DNA from: Gemmatimonadota bacterium
GTDB lineage: Bacteria > Gemmatimonadota > Gemmatimonadetes > Longimicrobiales > Gaopeijiaceae
Assembly: GCA_022822445.1 (NCBI GenBank)
Contig: JAJEBR010000060.1
Coordinates: 1-64,000, forward strand
Length of the DNA stretch: 64,000 nucleotides
Reading direction: 5' to 3'
The position numbers were made by a program, and so were the translations under genes. The stretch's first letter is position 1. The number at the start of each line of letters is the position of its first letter. This document shows, piece after piece, positions 19,062 through 28,508 of the stretch. The notes beneath the pieces were generated by a model, which had not been told where the DNA came from, searched no databases, and saw only the letters and a list, made by a program, of their open reading frames with translations.

Positions 19062-19580
19062 TCACCCGCCCGCGACGGAAGGTGCCCGCTCGAAGAAGAC
19101 CGCGTGCCAGCGCTCGGCGGCGGGGCCTTCCCAGCCTCCGTTCCTGAGCTGGTCCAGGCTGGTGAGGGAATTGTCGAAAACCACGGACGCGGTGGTGACC
19201 TCCCCGGTGCCCGCCAGCGTGCGGAACTCCGGCCGGGTGGCCCGCCGGATGCTCCCCGCCCGGTCGCGGTACCACACCGCCTCGTTCCCCAGGAAGCGGA
19301 CGCCGATCCGCGCCTCGGTCTCCCGGAGCACGGCGGTCAGCGCGTCGATGGAGCAGCCGGAGGGGAGTGCGACGGTGGTGTCCGCACAGACGATCAGAAA
19401 GCGGCGGTATCGCCACGTGCGGCCCGCCCGCAGCGGCACCCCGTGTGCCTTCCAGGACGACAGGAAGCCATCCACCGTGGCCAGGAGCAACCCGGCCTCC
19501 GCTTCGTCGAGCGCCCGATCAGCTCCGAAAACCCAGATACGGGACTCGTCCGGGAATCCTTCAAAGTCGCGAGGGTTCAT
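19062..19580 (-). CDS. Conserved protein of unknown function
   Basis: This 172-residue soluble protein begins MNPRDFEGFPDESRIWVFGADR. Related proteins in Bacteroidota and Gemmatimonadota share the pattern of an SRIW(I/V)-type start, a FLSSWKAHG helix, an FLIVCAD strand and a central SGCSIDAL motif. Some have been labelled ABC-transporter ATPases, but I see no Walker A or B motif here, so that label is not supported. The conserved Cys in SGCSID suggests a catalytic or metal-binding role, which is speculation. Its ATG overlaps the stop of the upstream permease (ATGA), so the two are coupled. Confidence 0.8.
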   Translation of the reverse strand: MNPRDFEGFPDESRIWVFGADRALDEAEAGLLLATVDGFLSSWKAHGVPLRAGRTWRYRRFLIVCADTTVALPSGCSIDALTAVLRETEARIGVRFLGNEAVWYRDRAGSIRRATRPEFRTLAGTGEVTTASVVFDNSLTSLDQLRNGGWEGPAAERWHAVFFERAPSVAGG

Positions 19581-20686
19581 CCGCTGCCCCCTTCCCCGCC
19601 CGCGGGTTCCGGCCGCGGACTCTTGTCCAGCAGGACCGCAACCCACTGCAGGTCCCTGGTGTTTTCCAGCATGATCTTGACGACCATGGTGAGAGGAACC
19701 GAGAGGAGCGCGCCGACGGGCCCCCAGAGCCATCCCCAGAAGACCAGCGAGACGACCACGATCAGCGTCGAGAGTCCGAGGTGCCGCCCCATGAGGGTGG
19801 GCTCCAGCCAGTTCCCGAACAGCACGTTGACGGTGAGGTAGCCGAAGCCCACGACGGCGGCGTGCTGGATGTCGATCCCGACGAAATCGGCCGTCACCGG
19901 ATCGACGTTGATGAGCGCGAGGATCAGCGCGGGCACGGAAGCGATGATCGATCCTATCGTCGGAACGTAGTTGAGGATGAAGGCGATCAGGCCGAGGAGG
20001 ATCGGCAGGTCGAGTCCCATGGACCACGTCCACAGTCCCAGGAGGATGCCGGTCGCGAGGCTTACGAGGGTCTTGATCATCAGGTACCCCTGCACCTCTT
20101 CGATGATCTTGCGGAAGCGTTCGTCGAGCGGCTCGCCGTCGCCTGCGATCGCCCGCAGCTTGCGGGGCAGGACGAGGGCCTCCCCGAGAGCGAAAACGAG
20201 AATCAGCAACACCAGAAAGGTGCTGGCAAGCAACGACAGCGCAAAAGTCGTCGCTCCGGTGACCAGGCTGGTGAGGAACGCCGCATTGAGCAGGTCGCGG
20301 GCCAGCGCCGTAAGTTCGCCTTCATCCAGTATGAGCACCCACTCCTCCAGCTGCGCGAACCACAGCTCAAGCTGTGGCAGAGTCGCGTCGAAGAGGGTGA
20401 GCAGCCGGACCTGGAGCTCGGGGAACCGCTGGCTGCCCACGACGATCAGCAGCGCGAAACAACCCGCGACAGCGATTACCGTGACGGGGACCGCGATCGC
20501 CAGCGGCACGCGCTTCCGTGACAGCCAGAGCACCACCGGGAGGCAGATTGCGGCCAGGAAGGTCGCGGTGGCGATGGGAAGCAGGACCGGCTGCGTGAAC
20601 CGCAGACCCTGGATCAGAATGAAGGCAACCGCCAACGTGAAGAGGATCCGCAGACCCGGATTCCGATCGAACTGGTCGTAGATCAT
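19577..20686 (-). CDS. AI-2E-family transporter (PerM/TqsA-like permease)
   Basis: This 369-residue membrane protein has about eight helices. Two are at the N-terminus, then a soluble stretch (about 85-140), then a run of helices containing the family core LGLIAFILNYVPTIGSIIA and, near the end, the motif GWLWGPVGALLSVPL. The family includes TqsA (AI-2 export) and sodium-proton antiporter-like members, so the substrate is open. Its start lies only 11 bases from the divergent release-factor-like gene, so the two promoters must overlap the genes. Confidence 0.9.
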   Translation of the reverse strand: MIYDQFDRNPGLRILFTLAVAFILIQGLRFTQPVLLPIATATFLAAICLPVVLWLSRKRVPLAIAVPVTVIAVAGCFALLIVVGSQRFPELQVRLLTLFDATLPQLELWFAQLEEWVLILDEGELTALARDLLNAAFLTSLVTGATTFALSLLASTFLVLLILVFALGEALVLPRKLRAIAGDGEPLDERFRKIIEEVQGYLMIKTLVSLATGILLGLWTWSMGLDLPILLGLIAFILNYVPTIGSIIASVPALILALINVDPVTADFVGIDIQHAAVVGFGYLTVNVLFGNWLEPTLMGRHLGLSTLIVVVSLVFWGWLWGPVGALLSVPLTMVVKIMLENTRDLQWVAVLLDKSPRPEPAGGEGGSG

Positions 20687-20697
20687 AAGAGGATTCT

Positions 20698-21177
20698 ATG
20701 GACGGGAAGGCATCGCGGAAAGACCCCGCCAATACGGGCCGAACAGTCGATAACGTTGCAGGGCCCGCCCGGCCCCGCGAGGAAACGGGTGCCGTGGCCG
20801 GGCCCCGGAAACAGCCCGGACCGCCCACCGCGGACCGATCCCGGTCGGGCGCCGATCTCCTCGCGCAGTGCCGGGTGGACACCTTCCGTTCGGGGGGCGC
20901 CGGGGGCCAGCATCAGAACAAGGTGGAATCGGGCGTGCGGCTGACGCACCTGCCCACCGGAATCGTGGTCTCTTCCCGCAGGCACCGGTCGCAGCACCGC
21001 AACCGGCAGGACGCCCTGGAAAGGCTGGAGGCGGAGCTGGAAGCAAGGGGCCGGACACGCAAGCCCCGGATTCCGACCGCGGTGCCGAAGCGCGAACGGC
21101 GCAAGCGCCTCGAAGCGAAGAAGCGGAGGTCCCGGCTGAAGAAGCTGCGGGACAGGCCCGATCCCGGGGAGGACTGA
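20698..21177 (+). CDS. Stand-alone GGQ release-factor-like protein
   Basis: This 159-residue protein carries only the peptidyl-tRNA hydrolase domain of class I release factors. The catalytic GGQ is at residues 69-71 in [14 protein letters not shown], followed by [10 protein letters not shown] and a Lys/Arg-rich C-terminal tail (about 120-150). Proteins of this design (ArfB, mtRF-R/C12orf65-like) free stalled ribosomes. There is no codon-recognition domain. The first 50 residues are low in complexity, so translation may start later than the ATG at 20698, although AAGAGG precedes that ATG. It is divergent from the AI-2E permease. Confidence 0.85.
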   Translation: MDGKASRKDPANTGRTVDNVAGPARPREETGAVAGPRKQPGPPTADRSRSGADLLAQCRVDTFRSGGAGGQHQNKVESGVRLTHLPTGIVVSSRRHRSQHRNRQDALERLEAELEARGRTRKPRIPTAVPKRERRKRLEAKKRRSRLKKLRDRPDPGED

Positions 21178-21329
21178 GGTTCGCCGTCAGCAGACGGTCG
21201 GCCCCGCCTGCGCCTCCGCGATCCCGGCAATCCCTGCCGACCCGGCACCGCCGACAATCGCCAGCGCGAACCGGACGGAAAGCAGGGCACGGGAGCCCGC
21301 GGATGTCCTGCCGCCTGCCATCGCCCCGC

Positions 21330-21830
21330 TCAGTCCAGTTCCCGCACCGCGGCCACCACGTCGTCGAAGGGCGGCAGCACGCCGGGATCGTCGCTCACCC
21401 AGGCGTAGCTGATGCGCCCCTCCCGGTCGACTACGAAGACCGAGCGCTTCGCCACCCCGCGCAGACCGATGAAGTCCTCCTCGAGGACGCCGTAGGCGGC
21501 CGCCGCGGCCTTGTTGAAGTCGGAGAGGATCGTGAACGGGATTTCCATCTCGTTCGCCCACTTCCGGTTCACGAAGGGGGAGTCGATGCTGATCCCGTAC
21601 ACCGCCGCTCCCAGGGACCCCCACACCCCCCAGTTCTCGCCGACGTGGCAGAGTTCCTCGGTGCAGGTTCCGGTGAAGGCGAGCGGGACGAACATCAGGA
21701 CCACCGGCTCACCGCGATGCTCCGACAGCGTAACCGGATCCTTGAGGCCCCGCAGAAGCGAGAAATCCGGGGCTTCGGCGCCGACAGAAAGTCCATTCAC
21801 TTGAGCTTTACTCCGGGTTCGGGTTGCCAT
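21330..21830 (-). CDS. Peroxiredoxin (AhpE/Bcp-like)
   Basis: This 166-residue thiol peroxidase of the AhpC/TSA fold reduces hydrogen peroxide and organic peroxides. The active-site motif PxxxTxxC is PLAFTGTC, with peroxidatic Cys56, Thr53 and Pro49. A second Cys (61) lies five residues later, as in Bcp-type enzymes, and may resolve the disulfide. The distal Arg is probably in RSVFVVDREG. It is monocistronic and divergent from the DUF1592 operon. The 152 bases between its stop and the release-factor-like gene hold no recognisable gene. Confidence 0.92.
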   Translation of the reverse strand: MATRTRSKAQVNGLSVGAEAPDFSLLRGLKDPVTLSEHRGEPVVLMFVPLAFTGTCTEELCHVGENWGVWGSLGAAVYGISIDSPFVNRKWANEMEIPFTILSDFNKAAAAAYGVLEEDFIGLRGVAKRSVFVVDREGRISYAWVSDDPGVLPPFDDVVAAVRELD

Positions 21831-22100
21831 TTGCCACAGCGCGGCCCCGGGGACTCCGCGTCCGGTCGCGACGACTCCGCTGAAGTGGTCCGACCGGGCA
21901 AGGCCGGGCCGGGGTGCGCTGAATCAAGATAACATCATGCCGCCTCGTTCCGCCGGTCGTCACGGCGGACCGCGGCGGGGGTGTTCGCGCGGACCGCGGA
22001 GCCCTGCACCCCCGCACCCGAGCGCTGCTGCGCCGTATCCCGGGGCGCCGGCGACAACGAGGGTGGCGGAACCCGCACCTGTTGCCGTATCTTTGGTACC

Positions 22101-24581
22101 ATGAATAAATACGCCATAATCCTGCTCGCGGCCGGGGCAGCTGGCATCGCCACATCCGCGGTTCCCGGGACGGAACCCCAGGACTGGCCTCCCGGGTCGA
22201 TCGCTTCGGCGGGGCGTTCCATGCCGGCGGCCGGCGCACCCGCTGGCATCTCCAACGAGGTCGTGGCCGAATACTGCGTCCGCTGCCACAGCGAGCGCCG
22301 GCAGGTCGGCGGGCTGGTGCTGGAGGGCTTCGACATCGCCGACGCCGAGCAGCGGCGGCCGACGATCGAAAAGATGATCCGCAAGCTCCGGGCCGGGATG
22401 ATGCCGCCCAACGGGCAGCCGCGCCCCGAGGCCGAGGTGGTCGACGCCATGGCGGCGGAGCTCGAGGAGTCGATGGACGAGATCGCGGCCCGCAATCCGG
22501 ACCCCGGACGACGGACCTTCCAGCGCCTCAACCGGGCGGAGTACCGGAAGGCGGTCCACGATCTGCTGGGCATCGACGTGGATGTGAACGTGTTCCTGCC
22601 GCTGGACACCAAGAGTGCCAATTTCGACAACATCGCGGATGTCCAGATGCCCTCGACGACCGTCATCGAAGGTTACCTCCGCGCGGCCGGACAGATCAGC
22701 CGCATGGCGCTCGGAGACCCGGACGCGGAGGTCTCCTCCACGATCTACCGGATTCCCCGGGTGCAGTCGCAGAAGGAGCGGGTCGAGGGGGCGCCGATCG
22801 GGACGCGCGGCGGCCTCTCGGTAATGCACAACTTCCCTGCGGACGGGAAGTACGTCTTCCACATCATGCCCTACGCCGCCGTGGAGGGCGAAGTTTTCGG
22901 GAGGACCTTCGGGACCGAGCAGATGGAGGTCTCCATCGACGGGACCCGGGTCGCCCTGCTGGAGATCGATCGCTGGATGAGCGAATCCGAGCCGAGCGGG
23001 TTGAATATCCGCACGGACTCGATTTACGTGACCGCCGGCGAGAAGCGCGTATCGGTCGCCTTCATCCGGCTGTTCGAAGGCGTCGTGGACGACCTCATCC
23101 GCCCCATCGACCATACGCTCGCGGACGGACAGATCGGGATCGGCCTCGGCGTGACCACGCAGCAGCACCTGCAGCGCGTCACCGTCCTCGGACCCTACGG
23201 CATCACCGGCGTCTCCGAGACGCCCGCGCGGCGGAGGGTGTTCACCTGCCGGCCGACCATGCCCGAGGAGGAACTGCCCTGCGCGCGGAGCATCATCACG
23301 CGCCTCGCGACCCGGGCCTACCGGCGTCCCGCGCTGGAGAGCGACGTGGACGGGCTGCTCGTCTTCTACGAACAGGGTGCGTCCAGCGGCGGCTTCGAGA
23401 AGGGGATTCGCACGGCGCTGCAGGCCATCCTGGCAAGCCCCCACTTCATCTTCCGGCTGGAGGGCAGGCCCGCCGACGTGACGGCCGACGGCATCTACCC
23501 GGTCGACAACATGGACCTCGCGTCGCGCCTCTCGTTCTTCGTGTGGGGTTCGCCCCCGGACGACGAACTCCTGGAAGCCGCACGCTCCGGTGCCCTTTCA
23601 ACCCTGGAAGAGCTGGATCGGCAGGCCCGGCGCATGCTGGCGGACCCCCGCGCGGAGGCGCTGGCGACCCGTTTCGCGGCCCAGTGGCTGAGGTTGCAGG
23701 ATCTCGACCTGGTCCACCCCGACGCGCTGACCTTCCCCTACTTCGACCAGACCCTGGCCGACGCAATGCTGCGGGAGACCGAACTCTTCTTCGACCACCT
23801 GGTGCAGGAGGACCGGCCGGTGCTGGATCTCCTCACCGCCGACTACACCTTCGTCAACGAGCGACTCGCGCGGCATTACGGGATCACCGGCGTGCTCGGA
23901 CCCTCCTTCCGCAAGGTCGACTACCCGACGACACGGCGCCGCGGGCTGCTCGGGCACGGTAGCGTCCTCACGCTGACGTCCCATCCCGATCGGACCTCGC
24001 CGGTGTTGCGCGGCAAGTGGGTGCTGGAGGTGCTGCTGGGCGCGCCGCCGCCGCCGCCGCCGCCCGACATCCCGGCGTTCGAGGAGACGGACGCCGCGGA
24101 GGAGGGCCGTTTCCTCACCGTGCGTGAACGCATGGAACTGCACTCGGCGAATCCCCGGTGCAATTCCTGCCACAATGTCATCGACCCGCTCGGTCTGGCG
24201 CTGGAGAACTTCGACGTGACGGGCACCTGGCGGATCCGCGACGGGGGCAACCCGGTCGATCCGGTCGGGACGATGTATGACGGCACCGAGCTGGCCGGTC
24301 CCGAGGACCTTCGCAGCGCGCTGCTGGCCATCCCCGACGTCGTCCTCAGCACCTTCACCGAGAACCTGATGGCGTACGCCCTGGGCCGCAGGGTGGAGTA
24401 CTACGACATGCCGACGATCCGTGAGATCACCCGCGACGCAGCGGAAAACGATTACCGGGTGTCGTCTTTCATAATGGGCGTCGTGCGTAGCCCGGCCTTC
24501 CGCATGGCCAGGGCGGGCGCGATCGCCGAGGAACAACCCGTAAGCGAAGTCGGCTCGCTCCCGGGAGCGCCGATCAACTAG
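22101..24581 (+). CDS. Secreted DUF1592/DUF1588/DUF1585 protein with cytochrome c motif
   Basis: This 826-residue exported protein has a signal peptide (residues 1-23). A cytochrome-c-like start bears the heme motif CVRCH (59-63) in VAEYCVRCHSERRQ. Then come the planctomycete-type domains in order: DUF1587 (about 125-190), a central carbohydrate-binding-like region, DUF1592, DUF1588 with a second CxxCH (CNSCH near 688, in CNSCHNVIDPLGLALENF), and DUF1585 at the C-terminus. Such proteins pair with a DUF1552 protein. Their role is unknown, with suggestions of extracellular redox or polymer breakdown. The start is the ATG at 22101, directly before the hydrophobic signal. It heads a four-gene operon. 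Confidence 0.9.
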   Translation: MNKYAIILLAAGAAGIATSAVPGTEPQDWPPGSIASAGRSMPAAGAPAGISNEVVAEYCVRCHSERRQVGGLVLEGFDIADAEQRRPTIEKMIRKLRAGMMPPNGQPRPEAEVVDAMAAELEESMDEIAARNPDPGRRTFQRLNRAEYRKAVHDLLGIDVDVNVFLPLDTKSANFDNIADVQMPSTTVIEGYLRAAGQISRMALGDPDAEVSSTIYRIPRVQSQKERVEGAPIGTRGGLSVMHNFPADGKYVFHIMPYAAVEGEVFGRTFGTEQMEVSIDGTRVALLEIDRWMSESEPSGLNIRTDSIYVTAGEKRVSVAFIRLFEGVVDDLIRPIDHTLADGQIGIGLGVTTQQHLQRVTVLGPYGITGVSETPARRRVFTCRPTMPEEELPCARSIITRLATRAYRRPALESDVDGLLVFYEQGASSGGFEKGIRTALQAILASPHFIFRLEGRPADVTADGIYPVDNMDLASRLSFFVWGSPPDDELLEAARSGALSTLEELDRQARRMLADPRAEALATRFAAQWLRLQDLDLVHPDALTFPYFDQTLADAMLRETELFFDHLVQEDRPVLDLLTADYTFVNERLARHYGITGVLGPSFRKVDYPTTRRRGLLGHGSVLTLTSHPDRTSPVLRGKWVLEVLLGAPPPPPPPDIPAFEETDAAEEGRFLTVRERMELHSANPRCNSCHNVIDPLGLALENFDVTGTWRIRDGGNPVDPVGTMYDGTELAGPEDLRSALLAIPDVVLSTFTENLMAYALGRRVEYYDMPTIREITRDAAENDYRVSSFIMGVVRSPAFRMARAGAIAEEQPVSEVGSLPGAPIN

Positions 24582-24606
24582 GACACACCAAGACAAGGGA
24601 GTATCG

Positions 24607-25995
24607 ATGCGATACCTCAGCGGCACACACATTTCGCGACGGGCCATGCTGAAGGGCGCCACCGCTGCGATCGGGCTGCCTCTTCTGGACGCGATGATCC
24701 CGGCGGGCAGGGCCTTCGCGTCCACCGCCACGGGCAAGGCCGCCAGCAAGACCCGGCTGGTGTGCATCGAGCAGGTGCACGGGGCCGCCGGCTGCAACTC
24801 CTGGGGGGCCTCGCAGAACCTGTGGTCTCCGGCAGAGACGGGGCGCGACTTCGATCTCTCGCCCGGCAGCCTTCGTCCCCTCGAGCCCTTCCGGAAGTAC
24901 CTGACGATCGTCAGCGACACCGACTCGCGGATGGCGGACGCGCACGCCCCGGCCGAGATCGGCGGCGACCACTTCCGCACCAGCGCAGTCTTCCTCACGC
25001 AGGCCCGGCCGAAACAGACGCAGGGTTCGGATGTCCGTGTGGGGACGTCGATGGACCAGCTCTACGTCCAGCGCTTCGGCCAGGACACGCCGATTCCGTC
25101 GCTGCAGCTGTCGATCGAGAACGTCGACCAGGCTGGCGGATGCGCCTACGGATACGCCTGCGTCTACACCGACACGATCAGCTGGGCCACGCCCACGCAG
25201 CCGCTCCCCATGATCCGCGATCCGCGCGCCGTCTTCGAGCAGCTCTTCGGCGCTGGCGGCACGCCCGAGCAGCGCGCCGAGCGGCTCACCACCGACCGCA
25301 GCATCCTGGACTGGGTGATGGGCGAGATGTCTTCGCTCCGCCGCCAGCTCGACCCGTCGGACGTGCACCGGCTGGACCAGTACGCCCAGAACATCCGCGA
25401 ACTCGAGCAGCGCATCACCCGCATCGAGGCCCAGAACACCAGCGGCGAGGAGCGCCAGATTCCCGAGGCTCCGGCCGGCGTGCCCGACTCCTTCGAGGAG
25501 CACGTGAAGCTGATGTTCGATCTCCAGGTGCTGGCCTTCCTGTCCGACACGACGAGGGTCTTCTCCTTCAAGATCGGGCGGGATGCGTCGCCGAGGACGT
25601 ATCCGGAATCGGGTGTGGATGCGCCCTTCCATGGGTCGTCGCACCACGGGGGCCGCGAGGATCGGGTGCGTGCCTTCGCGAAGATCAACGAGTACCACGT
25701 GTCGATGGTTCCGTACTTCCTGGAGAGGCTGCAGGCTGCGACCGAAGGCGAGGCCACCCTGCTCGACAAGACGATGGTCGTGTACGGGTCGGCGATGGCC
25801 GATGGCAACCTGCACAACCACGCCCGCTGCCCGCTCTTCCTGGTCGGCGGAGCCAACGGCGCGCTGGAAGGGGAGCAGCACATCCGGGCCCGGGCCGGCA
25901 CGCCGATGGCGAACGTGATGCTGAGCCTGCTGCACAAGCTCGGCGCCACCGACATCGACACGTTCGGGGACAGCAACGGCCATTTCGCGTTCTGA
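24607..25995 (+). CDS. DUF1552 protein exported by Tat
   Basis: This 462-residue protein has a twin-arginine signal (ISRRAMLKG, Arg11-Arg12), so it is folded, perhaps with a cofactor, before export. DUF1552 belongs to the alkaline-phosphatase/sulfatase-like superfamily together with DUF1501. Readable parts include SDTDSRMADAHAPAEIGGDH and a C-terminal VYGSAMADGNLHNHARCP stretch, whose His and Asp residues could bind metal. It starts 25 bases after the DUF1592 gene behind an AGGGAG ribosome binding site. The two families are regularly neighbours, so the products probably act together; the reaction is unknown. Confidence 0.9.
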   Translation: MRYLSGTHISRRAMLKGATAAIGLPLLDAMIPAGRAFASTATGKAASKTRLVCIEQVHGAAGCNSWGASQNLWSPAETGRDFDLSPGSLRPLEPFRKYLTIVSDTDSRMADAHAPAEIGGDHFRTSAVFLTQARPKQTQGSDVRVGTSMDQLYVQRFGQDTPIPSLQLSIENVDQAGGCAYGYACVYTDTISWATPTQPLPMIRDPRAVFEQLFGAGGTPEQRAERLTTDRSILDWVMGEMSSLRRQLDPSDVHRLDQYAQNIRELEQRITRIEAQNTSGEERQIPEAPAGVPDSFEEHVKLMFDLQVLAFLSDTTRVFSFKIGRDASPRTYPESGVDAPFHGSSHHGGREDRVRAFAKINEYHVSMVPYFLERLQAATEGEATLLDKTMVVYGSAMADGNLHNHARCPLFLVGGANGALEGEQHIRARAGTPMANVMLSLLHKLGATDIDTFGDSNGHFAF

Positions 25996-26028
25996 CGGAG
26001 GCTTCGCAACACCTGCCAAGGAGATGAC

Positions 26029-27930
26029 ATGATGACTGGTCCACGCCGTGGCTTCGCCGCGGGAATCGCCATCACCGTCGCTCTGGCGGCGGCTACCTTC
26101 GCGGGGGCACCCGCCGACTCTCCCGTGGCCGACGCGGCCGAGCGGGGGGATCTGGCGGAGGTGCGCTCGCTGCTCCGAGGCGGCGCCGATGTGAACGCCG
26201 CCCAGAACGACGGGATGACGGCGCTCCACTGGGCCGCCGCCAACGGTCACACCGAGATCGCCCGGACGCTGCTCTACGCGGGGGCTACGGTGCGGTCGAC
26301 GACGCGCCTCGGCGGGTACACGCCGCTGCACCTCGCGGCGCGGTCCGGGGACGTGGAGATCGCCGGGATTCTGCTCGCCGCCGGCGCGGACCCGAACGCC
26401 TTTACCTCGACCGGCGTGACGCCGCTGCACTTTGCGGCGGACGCGGATGCGGAGGGCGTCGTCGAGGCGCTGGTGGAGAGCGGGGCCGAGGTCGACGCCC
26501 GGGACGGGTTCTCGGAGCGCACGCCGCTGATGTTCGCGGCCGTGCGCGGCGCCGACGCCGCCGTGAACGCGCTATTGGATGCGGGTGCAGACCCCTCGCT
26601 CGAGACCGCCATCAAGGACTACGAAGCAGTCTCCCAGAATCTTCGCGCCGACCAGCGGCGCCGGGCACGGCTGAAGGCCGCTGCCGAGGAGCCCGAAGAG
26701 GAAGAGCAGGTCGCGGAGGCCCCCGGCGCGGCCCAGGGTCAGACGCCGCCGGCGCAGGGACGGACTCCTCCCGCCGCTGCCGCGCAGGCCCAGCGGCAGG
26801 CGGCACAGACCCCGGCGCGGCAGAACCCGCAGGCGCAGGGCGCGAGCGCCAACCGGAGCGGCCAACCGCCCCAGCCGGCCGAGCCGCCCACCGTGCCCCC
26901 GGTTCGGGCCCTCAGCTCCACGCAGCAGATCGGGAAGCAGGGGGGCTTTGCGGCGCTGCACTATGCCGCGCGGGAGGGTCACCGTTCGACGGCCCGGCTT
27001 CTCGTGGACGGCGGCACCGATCTGGACCTGCCCACCGGAGGTGACCAGACGACCCCGATGCTCGTTGCGGTGATCAACGGCCACTACGACCTGGCGCGCG
27101 ATCTGCTGGAGCGCGGCGCGGACCCGAACCTCACCAGCGACGACGGCGCCGCTCCCCTCTTCGCGACGCTCAACATCGAGTGGTCGCTGAGGACCTGGTA
27201 TCCGCAGCCCGCGGCGTTCAGACAGCAGGAGACCAGCTACCTGGAGTTGATGCGGCTGCTGCTGGAGGCTGGCGCCGACCCGAACCAGCGAACCAGCACG
27301 CACATCTGGTACGCGGCCTACAACGCCGGGCGCATGGGCGTCGACTTCACCGGAGCCACGCCGTTCTGGAGGGCCGCCTACGCCGCCGACGTCGAGGCGA
27401 TGCGGCTGCTCGTCGAATACGGGGCGGACCATAACATGTCTACGCTGAAGCTCCCCGGTCGACGCAGCTTCGCATTCCCCGGCGCACAGGCCGAGCAGGA
27501 GGAGCGCCTGGATCCATCCGGCCTGCCCCCGGTTCCCACCGGCGGCCCGGCCGTCCATCCTCTGCACGCGGCTTCCGGAGTGGGGTTCGGCACCTCCAGG
27601 GTCGCGCAGCAGCACCGCAGCGTACCCGATGGGTGGCTGCCCGCGGTGCGGTATCTGGTCGACGAGCTCGGCGTGGACGCGAACCTGCGCGACCACGACG
27701 GATTCAACGCGATCCACCACGCGGCCGCGCGCGGCGACAACGCGACGATCCTGTTTCTGGTGAGCCGGGGCGCCGATGTCGGGGCGATCAGCCGCCGCGG
27801 CCAAACGACGGCCGACCTGGCCAACAGCCCCGAACAGCGGGCCCAGCCTCACCCCAGGACGGTTGCGCTGCTCGAGAAGCTGGGGTCGGAGAACAACCAC
27901 ATGTGCCGTTCCTGCGGGGGCAGTTTCTGA
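26029..27930 (+). CDS. Secreted ankyrin-repeat protein
   Basis: This 633-residue exported protein has a signal peptide (about 1-26). A first block of four to five ankyrin repeats follows (about 31-190; for example GMTALHWAAANGHTEIARTL). A disordered Glu/Ala/Gln/Pro-rich linker spans about 205-295, then a second block of repeats (about 300-610). The chain ends in a CxxC motif (MCRSCGGSF) that could bind heme or metal or form a disulfide. AAGGAG precedes the start. Its place after the DUF1592 and DUF1552 genes suggests a scaffold for a secreted complex; that is inferred. Confidence 0.9.
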   Translation: MMTGPRRGFAAGIAITVALAAATFAGAPADSPVADAAERGDLAEVRSLLRGGADVNAAQNDGMTALHWAAANGHTEIARTLLYAGATVRSTTRLGGYTPLHLAARSGDVEIAGILLAAGADPNAFTSTGVTPLHFAADADAEGVVEALVESGAEVDARDGFSERTPLMFAAVRGADAAVNALLDAGADPSLETAIKDYEAVSQNLRADQRRRARLKAAAEEPEEEEQVAEAPGAAQGQTPPAQGRTPPAAAAQAQRQAAQTPARQNPQAQGASANRSGQPPQPAEPPTVPPVRALSSTQQIGKQGGFAALHYAAREGHRSTARLLVDGGTDLDLPTGGDQTTPMLVAVINGHYDLARDLLERGADPNLTSDDGAAPLFATLNIEWSLRTWYPQPAAFRQQETSYLELMRLLLEAGADPNQRTSTHIWYAAYNAGRMGVDFTGATPFWRAAYAADVEAMRLLVEYGADHNMSTLKLPGRRSFAFPGAQAEQEERLDPSGLPPVPTGGPAVHPLHAASGVGFGTSRVAQQHRSVPDGWLPAVRYLVDELGVDANLRDHDGFNAIHHAAARGDNATILFLVSRGADVGAISRRGQTTADLANSPEQRAQPHPRTVALLEKLGSENNHMCRSCGGSF

Positions 27931-28508
27931 TGGGTGGAGCAATCGGAGCAGGGTGCGGCGGGATGGGTGGCGGCTCCCGGGTTCGCAGTGCGCTCGGGAG
28001 CCTTGCCGTGGCCGCGGTGCTGGCCCCACTGACCAGCGCGGGCCTGACCGCCCAGGACACCGTGTGGAACCGCTACACCCTGGAGGGACTGAACGGGGTG
28101 TACATCCGGGCCGAAACCAACCAGGGCTGCGAAGGGGCCGGCGTGTCGGCGGAGTCGATCCGCGCCGATGCGGAAGCCGCACTCACGGAGGCCGAGGTGC
28201 CGCTGCTGACCGAGCGCGAGATGCTCGAAGCGCCGGGCCTGCCCGAGCTGCGGGTGACCTTCGAGTGCGGCGGCGGGGTGGCCGGCGTGGTCGGCTACTC
28301 GGTGTCGGTCCGCGTCCAGCAGGCAACCCAGATGATCCGGGACACGCAGATCACCCTCCCCGAGGCGGTCACCTGGTACGCGACCACGGTGGGCGTGGCG
28401 GAGGCGGGCACAACCGTGAGTGCGCTGGGCGAGGCGCTTCAGGCCAAGCTGGCCGAGTTCGCGGAGGCCTTCAGGGAAGCGAACGCGGACGACGAAGGGA
28501 GCGGCTAG
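27930..28508 (+). CDS. Secreted protein of unknown function
   Basis: This 192-residue protein has a signal peptide (about 17-38, ending near LTAQ). The mature domain mixes strands and helices; it begins YTLEGLNGVYIRAE and has two Cys residues (QGCEGA and FECGGG) that may form a disulfide. Proteins of similar pattern, with an opening strand G-V-Y-I/V-x-A/V-E and an aaTWyatt-type strand, are common in Gemmatimonadota without a known role. It starts inside the ankyrin gene stop (TGATG), so it is co-translated with it. Its stop overlaps the stop of the convergent SulP gene. Confidence 0.75.
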   Translation: MGGAIGAGCGGMGGGSRVRSALGSLAVAAVLAPLTSAGLTAQDTVWNRYTLEGLNGVYIRAETNQGCEGAGVSAESIRADAEAALTEAEVPLLTEREMLEAPGLPELRVTFECGGGVAGVVGYSVSVRVQQATQMIRDTQITLPEAVTWYATTVGVAEAGTTVSALGEALQAKLAEFAEAFREANADDEGSG

